Assembly: GCF_017498085.1 (NCBI RefSeq)
Contig: NZ_JAGBKM010000013.1
Location: forward strand, 30,939-94,938
Direction of reading: 5' to 3'
DNA length: 64,000 bases
Origin: Psychrobacter coccoides
GTDB lineage: Bacteria; Pseudomonadota; Gammaproteobacteria; Pseudomonadales; Moraxellaceae
This document shows, in pieces, positions 17,041 to 27,985 of the stretch (position 1 is the first letter of the stretch; every line of letters starts with the position of its first letter). Under the pieces are notes generated by a model. That model made no database searches, had not been told where the DNA came from, and was given only the letters and a program-made list of their open reading frames with translations. The position numbers were made by a program, and so were the translations under genes.

Positions 17041-20000
17041 TTACATCTCCTGCGTATTGATCGGCGCGCTGGTCGCACGATTGGCAGTATCGGTGCTTAA
17101 TGATGCTGAATCTTCAGCCATAGCACCCGTCATGTTCATTGGTGCATCAACCTTACGTACCGAAGCTGGCATCGATGGATGGACGATGCTGACCTGACCT
17201 ACTGGATAGCCAATGCAGCCTTCGGCCAGATAGTGCACTATCTGCACGGGTAACGTGATTTGCTGCTTATCAATCTCTATTGCCAAATAATCACCTTCAC
17301 TCACATTCCAGTCTTGCGCATCATCAATACCAATGCGCCATGTAGCCTCTGGTAACTGACTTGCGACTCTTGGACTACGTGATACCATCATTGAGCTGGC
17401 ATAAATATTGTAGATAGGAACCAGCTTGGCTTGACCCTTGTCGATATTCGTCGTCGTGCTAGACACGACCTCTGGGGCCACGTATTGACGAGCTGCTAAA
17501 CGCTCTAGTTGATCAAATAAGCGCACCCCAGGATCGCCACCTTTTAGGCTACCGCCGACTTTATCCTGATATTTATTCCATGCCTGCGGTGAGTTCCAGC
17601 CTGCTGCATTGGCAAATGGAATCATGGCGCTTTGAGTCTGCTTACCACTGTAGCCTTCCATCGAGAAGGTCAAACCTGTATCCAAGTCTTTAGGCTGCAT
17701 CGGCTCATGAACAGATATTGGCGCACGCATAGCGGTACGGCCCGAGTAACGACGTGGCTGACGAGCAATCTTAAGGCCAGTAATGCGATAATCAGCATCG
17801 GGCGCCGCATCTTTTATCCCTGCAAGCTTGGGGTGGGTGGCTACCAAGCTATTGATCACATCATCAAGCTGTGTCCAGTCGACTTCCCTACCCTCAATAC
17901 TACTATGCACCGCATGGAGCCAGCGCCAGCCTTCTTTGATGCTGCTCATTGGATGATAGTAGTTGTTGTCATATACTTGGAAAAAACGCTGAGCACGACC
18001 TTCAGCCGAGACCAAGGTGCCATCAGCTTCAGCAAAGCTTGCCGCTGGCAGTACAATATCGACGTCCTTATGCCAGTCAAGCAACTGATGATCTAATGCA
18101 ATGACTGTTTTATCCATCAATAAATGGGTAAGCTTATCAGCATCTATTGCATCAGTGAGCTGGTTTTCAGCGACGATGACCACATCAAACTCGGTTGCGA
18201 GCAGCTCTTCTACTGACTGGCCACCAAGCATACAGACCCCCATACTGTTGGCATCAGGGACCGTTAAGTAGATGCCTGCTTGCGCCTGATAGCTTTTATT
18301 CACTTCTTTAAGCTCAAGCTTATCTGCAGGCTCACGATTAATATCGTCTTGTGCGTCTTTATCAGTGCCTGTATTAGGTTTTTCTGGTTTGGCGTCGAGC
18401 TCTTTATCTTCTTCAGGCTGATCATCAGCGGCAACGGCTTGGGCCTGCGTGGCCTGAACCTTGGCGTTGTGTTCGTCCACTTGCTGCTGCTCAGTTGCTT
18501 TGATATCGGCACGTTTTTGCGTGAGTACTTGAGTAATCTGCGCTGCTGCCTCTATCAAGGCGGTAGAAGACAAGCCACTACCTGAAATGACAAGCGGCTT
18601 ATCCGCTTGAATCAAGTCGTAAGCGATTTGTTGAGCCAATGCTTGCATCGCATCCATTTCACTGTCTGCTTGTGGCTCTGATATTTGTGTCAAATCATCG
18701 CTTAAGCTTGCAATCTCATCAGCCACTTTAAAGCCAAGTGTAGTGATATCTTCAGGTGTTGCCACCACACTCACCTTACTGATATCCTCTAATTTGGTTT
18801 GAGTAACATCGATGACATACACCGGACTGAGCGCCTCTTGAGCGATACGTTTGACAGGTTCGGCTAGCCACGGTTGCGTTTGCAATGCCGCTGCCATCTT
18901 AAAGCCTTTGTTTTTTGCTGATTGGCGTACTGATAACGCCAAACGTGGTGAAGTCTGTGTGATATCCTCGCCCAGTATCAGTACCGCATCATGACTCTCG
19001 ACGTCCGTCATACTAGGATTGTAAATACCTTCAGTGCTCAGCACCTCGATGCATTTATTGACCAAGGCTTGCTGCTGATGATTCAGACCTGTTGAGAACT
19101 GATCAAAGCCGACCAGATTTTTTAGAGCAAAGTTAGTCTCTAAGCTGGCTCTTGGAGAGCCGATACCAATGACTTTTTTATCTTGGATACGCTTGATGGT
19201 CTCATCTAAAGCATAATCAATATTGATTTTGACATGCTTATCATTGATACGCTCCAGCGCTTGTGTTGGTCGATCAGAGCGGTTGACATAACCATAACCA
19301 AAGCGACCACGATCACATAAGAAGTAACGATTAACCTCTCCGTTATAGCGATTTTCGATACGGCGCAGCTCGCCATAGCGCTCCCCTGGCGAAGTGTTGC
19401 AGCCGGCCGAACAGCCCTGACAAATACTAGGCGCATACTGCATGTCCCACTTACGGTTATAGCGCTCAGAGTGGGTTTGATCGGTAAACACCCCTGTTGG
19501 GCATACTTCGGTTAGGTTACCTGAAAACTCGCTTTCTAACTGACCGTCTTTATCACGGCCAAAGTAGACACGGTTATTGGAGGCATACACACCCAAGTCT
19601 TCACCACCGGCATAATCCTTATAAAAGCGCACACAGCGATAACAAGCAATACAGCGGTTCATTTCATGAGCGATGAATGGCCCAAGATCTTGGTTGTGGT
19701 GCGTACGTTTGGTAAAGCGGTAGCGACGACGATTATGACCAGACATATAGGTCATGTCCTGCAGATGACAATGGCCACCTTCTTCACAAGTTGGACAATC
19801 ATGCGGATGGTTGGTCATCAATAGCTCGACCATCGACTTACGAAATGCCTTTGCTTCCTCATCAGTGACTGAGATATACATGTCGTCGCCAGGAGCGACC
19901 ATACATGACATCACCAAGCGACCACGGCCTGCTTCCATATCCTCGAGGTTTTGATACTGCTTAACTGCACACTGACGACAAGACCCAACTGAGCCTAACG

Positions 20001-20112
20001 CTGGATGATAACAAAAATACGGGACATCTATACCAAGCGACAAACATGCCTGTAGCAAATTATCTGCGCTATCTACTTCGACAGTGGTCCCATCAATATG
20101 TATGACTGCCAT
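17041..20112 (-). CDS. nuoG: NADH-quinone oxidoreductase subunit G with internal acidic insertion
   Basis: The largest peripheral subunit (1023 residues) carries several iron-sulphur clusters. The [2Fe-2S] site is Cys34, 45, 48 and 70. The His-Cys3 [4Fe-4S] site is His102, Cys106, 109 and 115. The next site is Cys154, 157, 160 and 204. The off-path N7 site is also present (Cys231, 234, 238 and 266), as in E. coli. The molybdopterin-oxidoreductase-like fold follows. E. coli NuoG is about 908 residues. Much of the excess here is a Gln/Glu/Asp/Lys-rich, low-complexity stretch at about residues 530-607 (nt about 18290-18520). The frame is intact across it. The gene starts 10 nt after nuoF and ends 1 nt before the nuoH start. 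Confidence 0.96.
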   Translation of the reverse strand: MAVIHIDGTTVEVDSADNLLQACLSLGIDVPYFCYHPALGSVGSCRQCAVKQYQNLEDMEAGRGRLVMSCMVAPGDDMYISVTDEEAKAFRKSMVELLMTNHPHDCPTCEEGGHCHLQDMTYMSGHNRRRYRFTKRTHHNQDLGPFIAHEMNRCIACYRCVRFYKDYAGGEDLGVYASNNRVYFGRDKDGQLESEFSGNLTEVCPTGVFTDQTHSERYNRKWDMQYAPSICQGCSAGCNTSPGERYGELRRIENRYNGEVNRYFLCDRGRFGYGYVNRSDRPTQALERINDKHVKINIDYALDETIKRIQDKKVIGIGSPRASLETNFALKNLVGFDQFSTGLNHQQQALVNKCIEVLSTEGIYNPSMTDVESHDAVLILGEDITQTSPRLALSVRQSAKNKGFKMAAALQTQPWLAEPVKRIAQEALSPVYVIDVTQTKLEDISKVSVVATPEDITTLGFKVADEIASLSDDLTQISEPQADSEMDAMQALAQQIAYDLIQADKPLVISGSGLSSTALIEAAAQITQVLTQKRADIKATEQQQVDEHNAKVQATQAQAVAADDQPEEDKELDAKPEKPNTGTDKDAQDDINREPADKLELKEVNKSYQAQAGIYLTVPDANSMGVCMLGGQSVEELLATEFDVVIVAENQLTDAIDADKLTHLLMDKTVIALDHQLLDWHKDVDIVLPAASFAEADGTLVSAEGRAQRFFQVYDNNYYHPMSSIKEGWRWLHAVHSSIEGREVDWTQLDDVINSLVATHPKLAGIKDAAPDADYRITGLKIARQPRRYSGRTAMRAPISVHEPMQPKDLDTGLTFSMEGYSGKQTQSAMIPFANAAGWNSPQAWNKYQDKVGGSLKGGDPGVRLFDQLERLAARQYVAPEVVSSTTTNIDKGQAKLVPIYNIYASSMMVSRSPRVASQLPEATWRIGIDDAQDWNVSEGDYLAIEIDKQQITLPVQIVHYLAEGCIGYPVGQVSIVHPSMPASVRKVDAPMNMTGAMAEDSASLSTDTANRATSAPINTQEM

Positions 20113-20122
20113 GCCGCTCTCC

Positions 20123-21547
20123 TTATTTCACTACTGGCCGCTGATTGGCTGCCGCTTCAATAACCTCTTCGCCAATCGCCTGAGTGATCTTTGCATCGAA
20201 CTCAGGACGGAAGTATTTAATCGCACTCATAAGCGGCTCCATGGCACCAGGGGCATGGGCACAGAAGGTCTTGCCAATCCACAAATCACGAGTGAGTCCT
20301 TCCAGCTTTTCTACATCACCTATCTGACCTTCTCCATCATTAATGGCGGTCAATAACTTGACACCCCAAGGCAGTCCATCTCGGCACGGCGTACAAAAAC
20401 CACACGACTCACGCTGAAAGAAAATCTCAAGATTACGCAGTAGCGGCACCATATCTTGCGTTTCATCAACGACCATGATAAGCCCTGTCCCCATACGGCT
20501 ACCAGCCTTTTGAATGCTATCAAAGTCCATAACAACGTCCAGATGATCAGGGGTCAAAAAGTCTGTTGAAGCGCCGCCCGGCAGCCAAGCCTTTAGTTTT
20601 TTGCCATCTTTCATGCCGCCTGCCAGCTCTTCAATGATTTCACGAGCCGTGTATCCGAAGGGCAACTCCCACAATCCAGGATCATTGACCAGTCCTGAAC
20701 AACCAAACAGCTTGGTACCTGGAGTTTCACTTTTACCTTTTATTTGAGACAGTGACTGATACCAATCTACGCCATGATTTAAGATGGCAGGCATATTAGA
20801 TAACGTTTCAACGTTGTTGACCACGGTTGGTCTGCCCCATGCCCCAGAGATCTGTGGAAATGGTGGTTTGGTACGAGGGTTGGCACGGCGACCTTCCAAG
20901 CAGTTAATAAGGGCTGTTTCTTCACCACAAATGTAACGTCCAGCGCCTGTATGCACATGCAGATGAAAACTAAAGTCTGAGCCCAGTATATTGTCGCCCA
21001 TCAAGTTGTTTGCCAGACATTCTTCAATGGCAGCAACCAAGCGCTCAGCCGCTAAAATATACTCGCCGCGGATAAAGATATATCCATCAGTAGCGCCGAT
21101 TGCATGAGCAGTGATGAGCATGCCTTCAATCAGCTGAAATGGCAAACGCTCCATCAGCAGCCGGTCTTTAAAGGTCCCAGGCTCCATCTCATCTGCGTTA
21201 CAGATAAGATAGCGTGGCAGACCATCTGGTGGCGACATAAAAGACCATTTTAGTCCCGCGTTAAAGCCTGCACCACCACGGCCTCTGACGTTGGCGGCTT
21301 TGATCATACCTTCTACATCTTTTGGCGCTTTAGACAGAGCTTCTTTTAAACCCGTAAAGCCTTGTAGAGACTGATATGTGGCCAAATCGAGCACCGCATC
21401 ATGATGCGCCAAACGCCATGTCAGCGGTTTTGTTTCGCTAGTGGCAGTTGTTTTATCACCATAAATAGGCGTGCGCTGTTCATTCAGCTGACTGGGTGCC
21501 TTACCTTGATTACGGCGAGCAATCTGCTCAGAAATCGTTAAACTCAT
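20123..21547 (-). CDS. nuoF: NADH-quinone oxidoreductase subunit F
   Basis: The 474-residue NADH-oxidising flavoprotein of complex I binds FMN, NADH and cluster N3. The FMN/NADH loop [12 protein letters not shown] is at about residues 89-100. [16 protein letters not shown] lies near 205-220. The [4Fe-4S] motif [12 protein letters not shown] is at about 378-389, with the fourth Cys in FCAHAPGA. It is slightly longer than E. coli NuoF (445) through a polar N-terminal segment of about 40 residues. Its ATG overlaps the nuoE stop by 4 nt (ATGA), implying translational coupling with its electron-transfer partner. Confidence 0.97.
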   Translation of the reverse strand: MSLTISEQIARRNQGKAPSQLNEQRTPIYGDKTTATSETKPLTWRLAHHDAVLDLATYQSLQGFTGLKEALSKAPKDVEGMIKAANVRGRGGAGFNAGLKWSFMSPPDGLPRYLICNADEMEPGTFKDRLLMERLPFQLIEGMLITAHAIGATDGYIFIRGEYILAAERLVAAIEECLANNLMGDNILGSDFSFHLHVHTGAGRYICGEETALINCLEGRRANPRTKPPFPQISGAWGRPTVVNNVETLSNMPAILNHGVDWYQSLSQIKGKSETPGTKLFGCSGLVNDPGLWELPFGYTAREIIEELAGGMKDGKKLKAWLPGGASTDFLTPDHLDVVMDFDSIQKAGSRMGTGLIMVVDETQDMVPLLRNLEIFFQRESCGFCTPCRDGLPWGVKLLTAINDGEGQIGDVEKLEGLTRDLWIGKTFCAHAPGAMEPLMSAIKYFRPEFDAKITQAIGEEVIEAAANQRPVVK

Positions 21548-22053
21548 TCGTATAGCTCCAATAACTGTGCGACCTCAGAAGGCTGAACAGGGCCATAAGT
21601 GTCTTCGTCTATCAGCACTGCCGGACCCTTGTCACAATTACCTAAACAGCAAATCGGCAATAGTGTAAAACGACCATCTGTCGTTGTCTGACCGTATTCG
21701 ATGCCTAGCTGTGACCGTATTTCGGCAGATAACGCCTCATACCCTGTCAAATAACAGGCCACCGAGTCACATATCAAAATGACATGCCGCCCGACAGGCT
21801 GCCGATAAATACGGTTAAAAAAAGTGGCAACCCCGTCGATATCTGTGACTGGTATATCTAAGATATTTGCAATGGCATTGACTTGTGCGTCATCAACCCA
21901 GCCATTACGTTTTTGGACGATTTTTAGGGCATCCAATGAGGCAGCGCGCGCCTGCGGGTAGTGCTGTACAAACTCATGAATAGCCGTGATTTCAGCAGCA
22001 GTTAGGATGCTTGCCACATCTACTTTTGGCGCTTTATCGGAAACAATTTTCAT
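21544..22053 (-). CDS. nuoE: NADH-quinone oxidoreductase subunit E
   Basis: NuoE is the thioredoxin-like subunit holding [2Fe-2S] cluster N1a beside NuoF. The ligand Cys residues are in CDSVAC (Cys95 and 100) and CLGNC (Cys136 and 140), numbered from the start chosen here. That start is ATG 22053 (MKIVSDKA), 11 nt after AGGAAA. Two adjacent ATGs at 22080 and 22077 would add nine residues but have no recognisable ribosome site. Length is then 169, matching E. coli (166). The gene overlaps nuoF by 4 nt. A gap of roughly 120-145 nt separates it from nuoCD. Confidence 0.95.
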   Translation of the reverse strand: MKIVSDKAPKVDVASILTAAEITAIHEFVQHYPQARAASLDALKIVQKRNGWVDDAQVNAIANILDIPVTDIDGVATFFNRIYRQPVGRHVILICDSVACYLTGYEALSAEIRSQLGIEYGQTTTDGRFTLLPICCLGNCDKGPAVLIDEDTYGPVQPSEVAQLLELYE

Positions 22054-22199
22054 AGTCTTTTTTCTTTCCTCACTCATCACGTAGCCGGATATTGCTATGT
22101 TTAGACCGGTACTACGATTTGGTGTGCCAGTTGGCGCTTACATTTAAATTTACTCATTTTACCTTTTAGATCGTCACACACCCAATCATGACCAACATA

Positions 22200-23975
22200 T
22201 TAGCGATCACAATCAGCCATTACGATGTCAATTGACGCCAGATACATGATGGCATCAGATACCAGCGAGCCATTGATGACCGACGGCATCTGCTGCAAAT
22301 GGGCAAAAGTAGGCGTACGAATGCGAGTACGATAGCTCATCGTGGCTCGATCTGAGGTGATATAGTAACTATTGATGCCTTTGGTGGCCTCTACCATCGT
22401 TGAGCACTCACCTGCTGGCATGACAGGCCCCCAAGATACCGATATAAAGTGATTAATCAGCGTTTCGATATCATTTAAAGTACGGTCTTTGGGCGGTGGC
22501 ACAGCGAGCGGATGATCCGCTTTATAAGGCCCTTGCGGCATATGATCCATACACTGACGAATGATACGCATGGATTGGCGCATCTCTTCGATTTTGATCA
22601 TACAGCGATCATAAGCATCACCGTTGTGCCCGATAGGCACTTCAAAATCAAAATTCTCATAACCCATATAAGGACGCGCTTTTCGCAGGTCAAAATCGAC
22701 ACCTGTCGCCCGCAGTCCTGCGCCCGTCACACCCCACGCCAATGCTTGCTTGGCATCGTATTGGGCAACATTTTGGCTGCGACCCTTTAGCACACTGTTT
22801 TGCAACGCTGCTTTGACATACTCATCCAAACGCTTCGGCATCCATTCCAAAAACTCACGTACCAAACGCTGCCAACCACGGGGCAGGTCTGCTGCCGTCC
22901 CACCAATACGGAACCAGGCAGGGTGCATACGATAACCTGTTACCGCCTCGATCACGTCATAGGCTTTTTGACGATCCGTAAACATATAAAACACCGGTGT
23001 CATACCACCAGCATCTTGGATAAACGTACCGACATACAGTAAATTATTGGTAATACGGAAAAACTCACTCATCATGATTCGGATGGTCTGAGCCCGATCA
23101 GGGACCGTGATGCCAGCCAGCTTCTCAACTGACATGATATACGGCAGCTCATTCATGACACCGCCAAGATAATCAATACGGTCGGTATATGGGATAAAAG
23201 AATGCCAAGTCTGACGCTCGGCCATTTTTTCTGCACCGCGGTGGTGATAGCCGATATCTGGAATACAGTCTATGACCTCTTCGCCGTCGAGCTGCAATAC
23301 CAGACGAAAGGCACCGTGAGCTGAGGGGTGGTTAGGACCGATATTCAAAAACATAAAGTCTTCGTCACGGCCAGAGCGCTTCATACCCCACTCTTCAGGG
23401 ATAAAACGCAGATTTTCTTGCTCATACTGCTGTTTGGCTGTGTTTAAGAAGTAAGGGGTAAACTCAGTTGCCCGAGCGTGATATTCTTTACGTAGCGGGT
23501 GACCTTCCCAATATTTGGGCAATAAAATACGAGTCAGATGAGGATGCCCTTCAAAAACAATCCCAAACATATCCCAGACTTCACGCTCATACCAGTTGGC
23601 ATTGGGCCATATTTTGGTCGCACTCGCGATATTAAGATCTTCTTCACTTAACGCCACTTTGATGCGCACATCACTATTACGCTCAAGTGACATCAAATGA
23701 TAAAAAATGGTAAAGTCACTATTTGGCAGACCTTGGCGATGCTTACGTAAGCGCTCATCTATCGCAGACAGATCATAGAGCATCACATAAGGTTTTGGCA
23801 GTTTGCGCAGAAACAACAAAATATCTAACAAGTCAGCACGTGCCACCCAAACAGTCGGAATCTCATCGACGGTCTGCTGTACCACGAACTTTCCAGCATA
23901 CTTATGTTCCAGCTCTCTAATAACTGCTGGCACAGGCTTGATCTTAGGATCTTTGTTTTTGACTACCGTGACCAT
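22200..23975 (-). CDS. nuoC: NADH-quinone oxidoreductase fused subunit C/D
   Basis: The 591-residue natural fusion of NuoC and NuoD is also found in E. coli and other gammaproteobacteria. The NuoC part occupies about residues 1-190 ([22 protein letters not shown] and [13 protein letters not shown] are its signatures). The NuoD part follows from about 210 ([42 protein letters not shown]). The NuoD part helps form the quinone-binding pocket with NuoB, and its conserved His and Tyr region is present. The C terminus ([15 protein letters not shown]) is family-typical. It has no iron-sulphur cluster of its own. It lies between nuoB and nuoE with short AT-rich gaps on both sides. Confidence 0.97.
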   Translation of the reverse strand: MVTVVKNKDPKIKPVPAVIRELEHKYAGKFVVQQTVDEIPTVWVARADLLDILLFLRKLPKPYVMLYDLSAIDERLRKHRQGLPNSDFTIFYHLMSLERNSDVRIKVALSEEDLNIASATKIWPNANWYEREVWDMFGIVFEGHPHLTRILLPKYWEGHPLRKEYHARATEFTPYFLNTAKQQYEQENLRFIPEEWGMKRSGRDEDFMFLNIGPNHPSAHGAFRLVLQLDGEEVIDCIPDIGYHHRGAEKMAERQTWHSFIPYTDRIDYLGGVMNELPYIMSVEKLAGITVPDRAQTIRIMMSEFFRITNNLLYVGTFIQDAGGMTPVFYMFTDRQKAYDVIEAVTGYRMHPAWFRIGGTAADLPRGWQRLVREFLEWMPKRLDEYVKAALQNSVLKGRSQNVAQYDAKQALAWGVTGAGLRATGVDFDLRKARPYMGYENFDFEVPIGHNGDAYDRCMIKIEEMRQSMRIIRQCMDHMPQGPYKADHPLAVPPPKDRTLNDIETLINHFISVSWGPVMPAGECSTMVEATKGINSYYITSDRATMSYRTRIRTPTFAHLQQMPSVINGSLVSDAIMYLASIDIVMADCDR

Positions 23976-24043
23976 GAATGATGTATTCCTTCATTAATCA
24001 TAACTAAACTAGGATGGTGGTTTTAATCACTCATCGACAAACA

Positions 24044-24712
24044 CTAAATGCTATCTGGGCTACGTAAGTTTTTCACCGCAATACGATCAGCTTGCTTACG
24101 GTCACGTTCAGGCGTCATCTGGGGTTGATAAATGCCTTGATCATTGACATGAATACCTAACGGACGACGCTCTTTAGTGATGGACTCTTGCAGTAACATC
24201 AAACCTTGAATCAGGGCCTCTGGACGTGGTGGACAACCTGGTACATACACGTCCACTGGAATGATTTTATCCACGCCTTGAACCACTGAATAAATATCAT
24301 ACATACCACCAGAGTTGGCACAAGCACCCATAGAGATGACCCATTTAGGCTCAAGCATTTGTTCATAAAGACGCTGAATCACAGGAGCCATTTTTACAAA
24401 GCAGGTTCCTGCGACGATCATGACATCTGCCTGACGGGGCGACGCTCGAATCACCTCAGCACCAAAACGCGATAAATCATGGACGGCAGTCAAGGTCGTC
24501 GCATACTCGACATAGCAACAAGAAGTACCAAAGTTAAATGGCCATAATGAGTGTTTGCGACCCCAGTTAGCCGTTGAATGAACCAACTCTTCTAGACGAC
24601 CCATAAAGACGTTTTTATTCACTTCATCTTCAATCGGGTCATTTACAGTTTGGCGAGTTTGTGCAGGATATTGCTCTGCCTCTGGATCAGCTTTGGTCAA
24701 TGTGTATTTCAT
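24044..24712 (-). CDS. nuoB: NADH-quinone oxidoreductase subunit B
   Basis: NuoB carries terminal cluster N2, which reduces quinone. The four ligands are the tandem pair Cys65-Cys66 ([10 protein letters not shown]), Cys131 in [12 protein letters not shown] and Cys160 in GCPPRPEA. The start is set at ATG 24712 (MKYTLTK), with AAAGG about 10 nt upstream. An ATG three codons earlier (24721) is too close to that site. The resulting 222 residues match E. coli NuoB (220). The gene is second in the operon, about 100 nt after nuoA. Confidence 0.96.
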   Translation of the reverse strand: MKYTLTKADPEAEQYPAQTRQTVNDPIEDEVNKNVFMGRLEELVHSTANWGRKHSLWPFNFGTSCCYVEYATTLTAVHDLSRFGAEVIRASPRQADVMIVAGTCFVKMAPVIQRLYEQMLEPKWVISMGACANSGGMYDIYSVVQGVDKIIPVDVYVPGCPPRPEALIQGLMLLQESITKERRPLGIHVNDQGIYQPQMTPERDRKQADRIAVKNLRSPDSI

Positions 24713-24820
24713 AACATGCAACCTTTATATATAGCGCAGCGTAGTGAGTCTGTCTTTTTAGCCAATAAAATAATAAAACCAAGACAGCACCCTTGTATCA
24801 AAAATCATCAAGTACCTTTA

Positions 24821-25447
24821 TTACTGGTGCTTAGAGCTGTCATGGTTTTCAGATATAGAAAAATCCACAGAAGTAATATTACCTGTGGTATTTATATGAT
24901 CGATATTCTTTAAGTGTTGGCGATTCTCTTCAATACTATTTGAGACGTTAATTTGTCCGGAAGATTGAGCAGGTACTTTACCGGTAGGGTCAACCACAAG
25001 CTCCTCGACACCGTCAAACTTGGTGATATCTGCTAAATTAAAGCCAATAGGTGCCGTTTGTAATCGAGGCTTTTTACGGCGTTTATCAGCAGGCGCCCAG
25101 TTCATAGCACCCAAGCTTAGCTCGTATATCAAGCCGATAATTAAGACCGTAATAAACACGGCAGCCGCTGCAAAGCCGAGCCAACTGGCCTCTCGAACCG
25201 ACACTGCATAAGCATATAAATAGAGTGCTTCTAGATCGAAAATCACAAAGAAAATCGCCACCAAATAGAATTTTGCAGACAAGCGAATGCGGGCGTTGCC
25301 AGCTCCGACAACACCCGCTTCAAATACCTCTTCTTTTTGTAAGCCTTTTGAGCGTCCGCCGAGTAAGCGCGGAACGACGAGCATAAATACAACCAAGCCG
25401 AGCGCTGCTAAAATAAATGCAACTGCTGACCAATCAAAAGCAGACAT
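24821..25447 (-). CDS. nuoA: NADH-quinone oxidoreductase subunit A with C-terminal extension
   Basis: NuoA is the first gene of the complex I operon, a three-helix membrane subunit next to NuoH and NuoJ. Family signatures are KEEVFEAGVVGAGNARIRLSAKFYLVAIFFVIFDLEALYLY (about 38-78) and ELSLGAMNWAP near 109-119. E. coli NuoA has 147 residues. This one has 208 because of a polar tail after about residue 130, rich in Asn, Ser and His. AGGAG lies 11 nt before the ATG at 25447. The 616 bp upstream must hold the operon promoter, though I could not assign hexamers with confidence. Confidence 0.95.
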   Translation of the reverse strand: MSAFDWSAVAFILAALGLVVFMLVVPRLLGGRSKGLQKEEVFEAGVVGAGNARIRLSAKFYLVAIFFVIFDLEALYLYAYAVSVREASWLGFAAAAVFITVLIIGLIYELSLGAMNWAPADKRRKKPRLQTAPIGFNLADITKFDGVEELVVDPTGKVPAQSSGQINVSNSIEENRQHLKNIDHINTTGNITSVDFSISENHDSSKHQ

Positions 25448-25765
25448 GATAATACGTGCTCCTCACCCAATCGAGTGTCATAAGTAGTGCCATCATTATG
25501 ATCTAACTAAAATCTACTTAGCGCATAATGACATGACCGTACCTGACGCAGACGAAAACACAGGTTGACTGTGCTGGTAATGACCAATTATCAAGATTAT
25601 TGACAAGAGTAAAACGGCAGCAACCGTAAAGTATATTTTATGCGTAAGCAAGATAACATGTACTGCAATACACGAGTAATGGCTATCTATGGGTTATGGC
25701 TAACGCAAATAGAAGCTGGCCGTCGAACCTATTTGACTAAAAGTTGACTCAAACGTAAGACAAAC

Positions 25766-25809
25766 TTATTAAATCAATATCATATATACACATTTAATTG
25801 ATTTAATAA
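25766..25809. promoter_or_regulatory. AT-rich perfect dyad upstream of nuoA
   Basis: The 13-bp perfect arms TTATTAAATCAAT (25766-25778) and ATTGATTTAATAA (25797-25809) flank an 18-nt centre, about 320 bp before nuoA. They are candidates for a regulatory site of the nuo promoter. No T-tract follows. The rest of 25448-25978 shows no gene. Confidence 0.4.
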
Positions 25810-25978
25810 CTCATGGCACGTAGTCAATAATAGCGTGACAACTGGCATAAACTGTTTGCCTACTATACGCTCATAGATAGTCAAAATCCAGTTTGTTACT
25901 GCATTGAATAGTCATTTTATATGCTACAAATTATGTATTTTGAAATAATATCTATGACGCAGCGCTTTTGATGCTAGC

Positions 25979-26019
25979 CTAAAGCTGCACAAACCAGTTT
26001 TAGGCTTGTGCAGCTTTAG
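25979..26019 (-). terminator. Long hairpin after lolA, probable terminator
   Basis: A perfect 14-bp stem (CTAAAGCTGCACAA / TTGTGCAGCTTTAG, 13-nt loop) lies 45 nt beyond the lolA stop. There is no clear T-tract on the minus strand. It may be a processed 3' end or a rho-aided terminator rather than a classical intrinsic one. Confidence 0.5.
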
Positions 26020-26063
26020 TGTTAGAGGTCGTACACCATTTAGTTGTTACCACACGTTCGTGA

Positions 26064-26762
26064 TTATTGATTGATCACATCAACCCCTGCCGGTGGTGTA
26101 AATTTAAACTGACTGCTGCTTATACTTGGATTCATTTTGATGTTATTAAACTTAATAGATGTGGTTTGACCCAAAGTATCATTTAACACCATCATAACCG
26201 GCTTACCCCCATTAAAGCTCATAGACAAACTCTTAAAGCTGGCACTGTCTGATTTGGGATAGAGCACATAGTAGTTTTTATTACTGTAAGGTTGCGTGAT
26301 TTTAAAGTTTTTATCAATTTTATTGGGATCGCCCGATAGCAGTAAAGCAGGAGTGTTACCGACTTGCGCATCGACTCCTTGCTTAGTCGCTTGCTCTAAG
26401 TCTTTATCATATATCCACATTGAGTTGCCGTTGGCGACAATCAACTGCTCAGAGGGTGATTTGGTTTCCCAACGAAAGTTGTTTGGACGTTGTACGCTCA
26501 TCGAACCCTGAAAAGTACCACTTCGAGCGCCCTTGGTGGTCTGAGTAAAATCAGCTGTCATGCTTTTGGTGTTGTCCAGCAGCTTGTTTAAGCGCTTAGC
26601 AGCCACTAAGTTGTCCGCAGGTGCTGCCGTTGCTGATTGCGTCAACGCCACCATCGGCGCTGCCACACCAAGTGAGCCCATCAATATCCCTGTTAGAGCA
26701 CCGCTCATCACTTTTTGTTTCAGGGTGGGCTGTTTAGAAACTTGCTTGGTCAATAAAGTCAT
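26064..26762 (-). CDS. lolA: Outer-membrane lipoprotein carrier LolA
   Basis: This periplasmic chaperone ferries lipoproteins from LolCDE to LolB at the outer membrane. The 232-residue precursor has a long signal region (positive through residue 17, hydrophobic about 21-40, likely cleavage after SATA at about residue 46). The mature LolA fold shows MTADFTQTTKGARSGTFQGSM, PNNFRWETKSPSEQLIVANG and MWIYDKDLEQATKQ, characteristic of the family. GGAG in GAGAGGAGTTATT lies close upstream of the ATG. It is followed by a strong hairpin. A roughly 365-bp gap upstream carries the rpmA terminator. Confidence 0.95.
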   Translation of the reverse strand: MTLLTKQVSKQPTLKQKVMSGALTGILMGSLGVAAPMVALTQSATAAPADNLVAAKRLNKLLDNTKSMTADFTQTTKGARSGTFQGSMSVQRPNNFRWETKSPSEQLIVANGNSMWIYDKDLEQATKQGVDAQVGNTPALLLSGDPNKIDKNFKITQPYSNKNYYVLYPKSDSASFKSLSMSFNGGKPVMMVLNDTLGQTTSIKFNNIKMNPSISSSQFKFTPPAGVDVINQ

Positions 26763-27006
26763 AATAACTCCTCTCTCAAAATGCAGAACAGCATAAGATA
26801 AAATGTTTTAGATAAATTGTTGTATTCAATAAGTGCTTATTTCTCAAATATGACGCTCATGTCATTAGACATTGAAAACAGTGTGCCAGTTTTTTTATTA
26901 CACGCCTAGTCATGAATTGCAATCATTGCTACGCCTGCCATACACACTTGTAAGCCATTGCGTTACATCATTCTAAATACCTATACTTGTCCAGAACCGG
27001 ATTAGC

Positions 27007-27040
27007 AAAAAAAACCCCTACTACCTTCTGGTAATAGGGA
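27007..27040 (-). terminator. Terminator of the rplU-rpmA operon
   Basis: On the minus strand, CCCTATTACC pairs with GGTAGTAGGG (one G-U pair, 4-nt loop) and is followed by GTTTTTTTT. It lies about 90 nt after the rpmA stop. Confidence 0.9.
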
Positions 27041-27128
27041 TCTTTTATTTATGTCAGTATCTGGTGTCTTATTTGAACCATAAACAATGGTCTTGATTAT
27101 AAACATCCAGACTTATTAAAAGCGACAA

Positions 27129-27386
27129 TTACTCGCTTTCAACAGACACATAACGACGGTTAAATTTACCTTTGGTATCAAACTTTACCACACCGTCATT
27201 AAGGGCAAATAGAGTATGGTCACGGCCCATACCTACGCCTTCGCCTGCGTGGAATTCTGTACCACGTTGACGAACGATGATGTTACCAGCTGTGATTGCT
27301 TGGCCACCAAATATTTTTACGCCAAGCATTTTTGGGTTTGAATCACGACCGTTACGTGTCGAGCCGGCAGCTTTTTTATGTGCCAT
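27129..27386 (-). CDS. rpmA: 50S ribosomal protein L27
   Basis: The 85-residue bL27 protein sits near the peptidyl-transferase centre. It has the classic N terminus [16 protein letters not shown] and family segments [52 protein letters not shown] precedes the ATG at 27386. It follows rplU with a 93-nt gap, the usual rplU-rpmA operon, and ends in a strong terminator. Confidence 0.98.
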   Translation of the reverse strand: MAHKKAAGSTRNGRDSNPKMLGVKIFGGQAITAGNIIVRQRGTEFHAGEGVGMGRDHTLFALNDGVVKFDTKGKFNRRYVSVESE

Positions 27387-27479
27387 GGATATATCTCCTT
27401 GTTAATGTGACTTATCGCTACTGCGATAACTCTTAAGCTTTTAAAGCATTACTTATCAGTAAGCACTCACTATTGATAA

Positions 27480-27791
27480 TTAAGCGTTAATCGCTTTGAT
27501 TTTTAACAAGGTGTACCATTGGCGGTGACCTTGCTCTTTGTGGTAATGCTTACGACGTTTGTGTTTGATGATACGGATTTTTTCACCGCGACCATGCTCA
27601 ACCACTTCAACTTCTACGTTTGCACCTTCAACGACTGGCTGACCGACTTTGACATTGTCACCATCAACGACCATCAACACGTCTTCAAATTTAATCGTTT
27701 CGCCTTTCTCTGCTTTTAACAATTCAACTTTTAAAAGCTCATCGACGACTACACGGTGCTGTTTACCACCACTTTTAATTACTGCGTACAT
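27480..27791 (-). CDS. rplU: 50S ribosomal protein L21
   Basis: The 103-residue bL21 protein begins [25 protein letters not shown] and ends [15 protein letters not shown], both family hallmarks. [15 protein letters not shown] is the basic rRNA-binding stretch. It is the first gene of the rplU-rpmA operon. A strong sigma-70-like promoter lies about 80 nt upstream, leaving a leader of a length compatible with L21 autoregulation known in other bacteria, though I cannot assign a leader motif here. It is divergent from ispB. Confidence 0.98.
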   Translation of the reverse strand: MYAVIKSGGKQHRVVVDELLKVELLKAEKGETIKFEDVLMVVDGDNVKVGQPVVEGANVEVEVVEHGRGEKIRIIKHKRRKHYHKEQGHRQWYTLLKIKAINA

Positions 27792-27878
27792 TGTCTGACT
27801 CCGTTTAACCCGTGTGCCGTGGCTGATATAATACCAACACTTCGACGACGAACACGACAGGGAAAAATTAAAGGCAAG

Positions 27879-27907
27879 ATTTTACGGCTTTTTGCTCATA
27901 AAAGCAA
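27879..27907 (-). promoter_or_regulatory. Sigma-70-type promoter of rplU
   Basis: On the minus strand, TTGCTT (27907-27902) and TAAAAT (27884-27879) are separated by exactly 17 nt. The predicted transcription start is near 27872, giving a leader of about 80 nt before the rplU ATG. Confidence 0.75.
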
Positions 27908-27947
27908 GCCGCTCTTCTTGTTTTTTTAAGGTGGTGATCGTACCTAA

Positions 27948-27985
27948 TTACTAGCCCATATGTACTTTACTAGCCCATATGTACT
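27948..27985. repeat. Perfect 19-bp tandem repeat between rplU and ispB
   Basis: TTACTAGCCCATATGTACT occurs twice with no spacer (27948-27966 and 27967-27985). It begins 41 bp behind the rplU -35 element and ends about 260 bp before ispB. It may be a paired protein-binding site or a recent duplication. The rest of 27792-28244 shows no gene besides the rplU promoter. Confidence 0.7.

Noticed and set aside
22081..22199. Small gene in the nuoE-nuoCD gap
   Set aside because: The gap is short and AT-rich, with no frame having both a start and a ribosome site.
27792..27872. Riboswitch or L21 leader motif
   Set aside because: The leader length fits, but I could not draw a convincing conserved fold, so only the promoter is reported.
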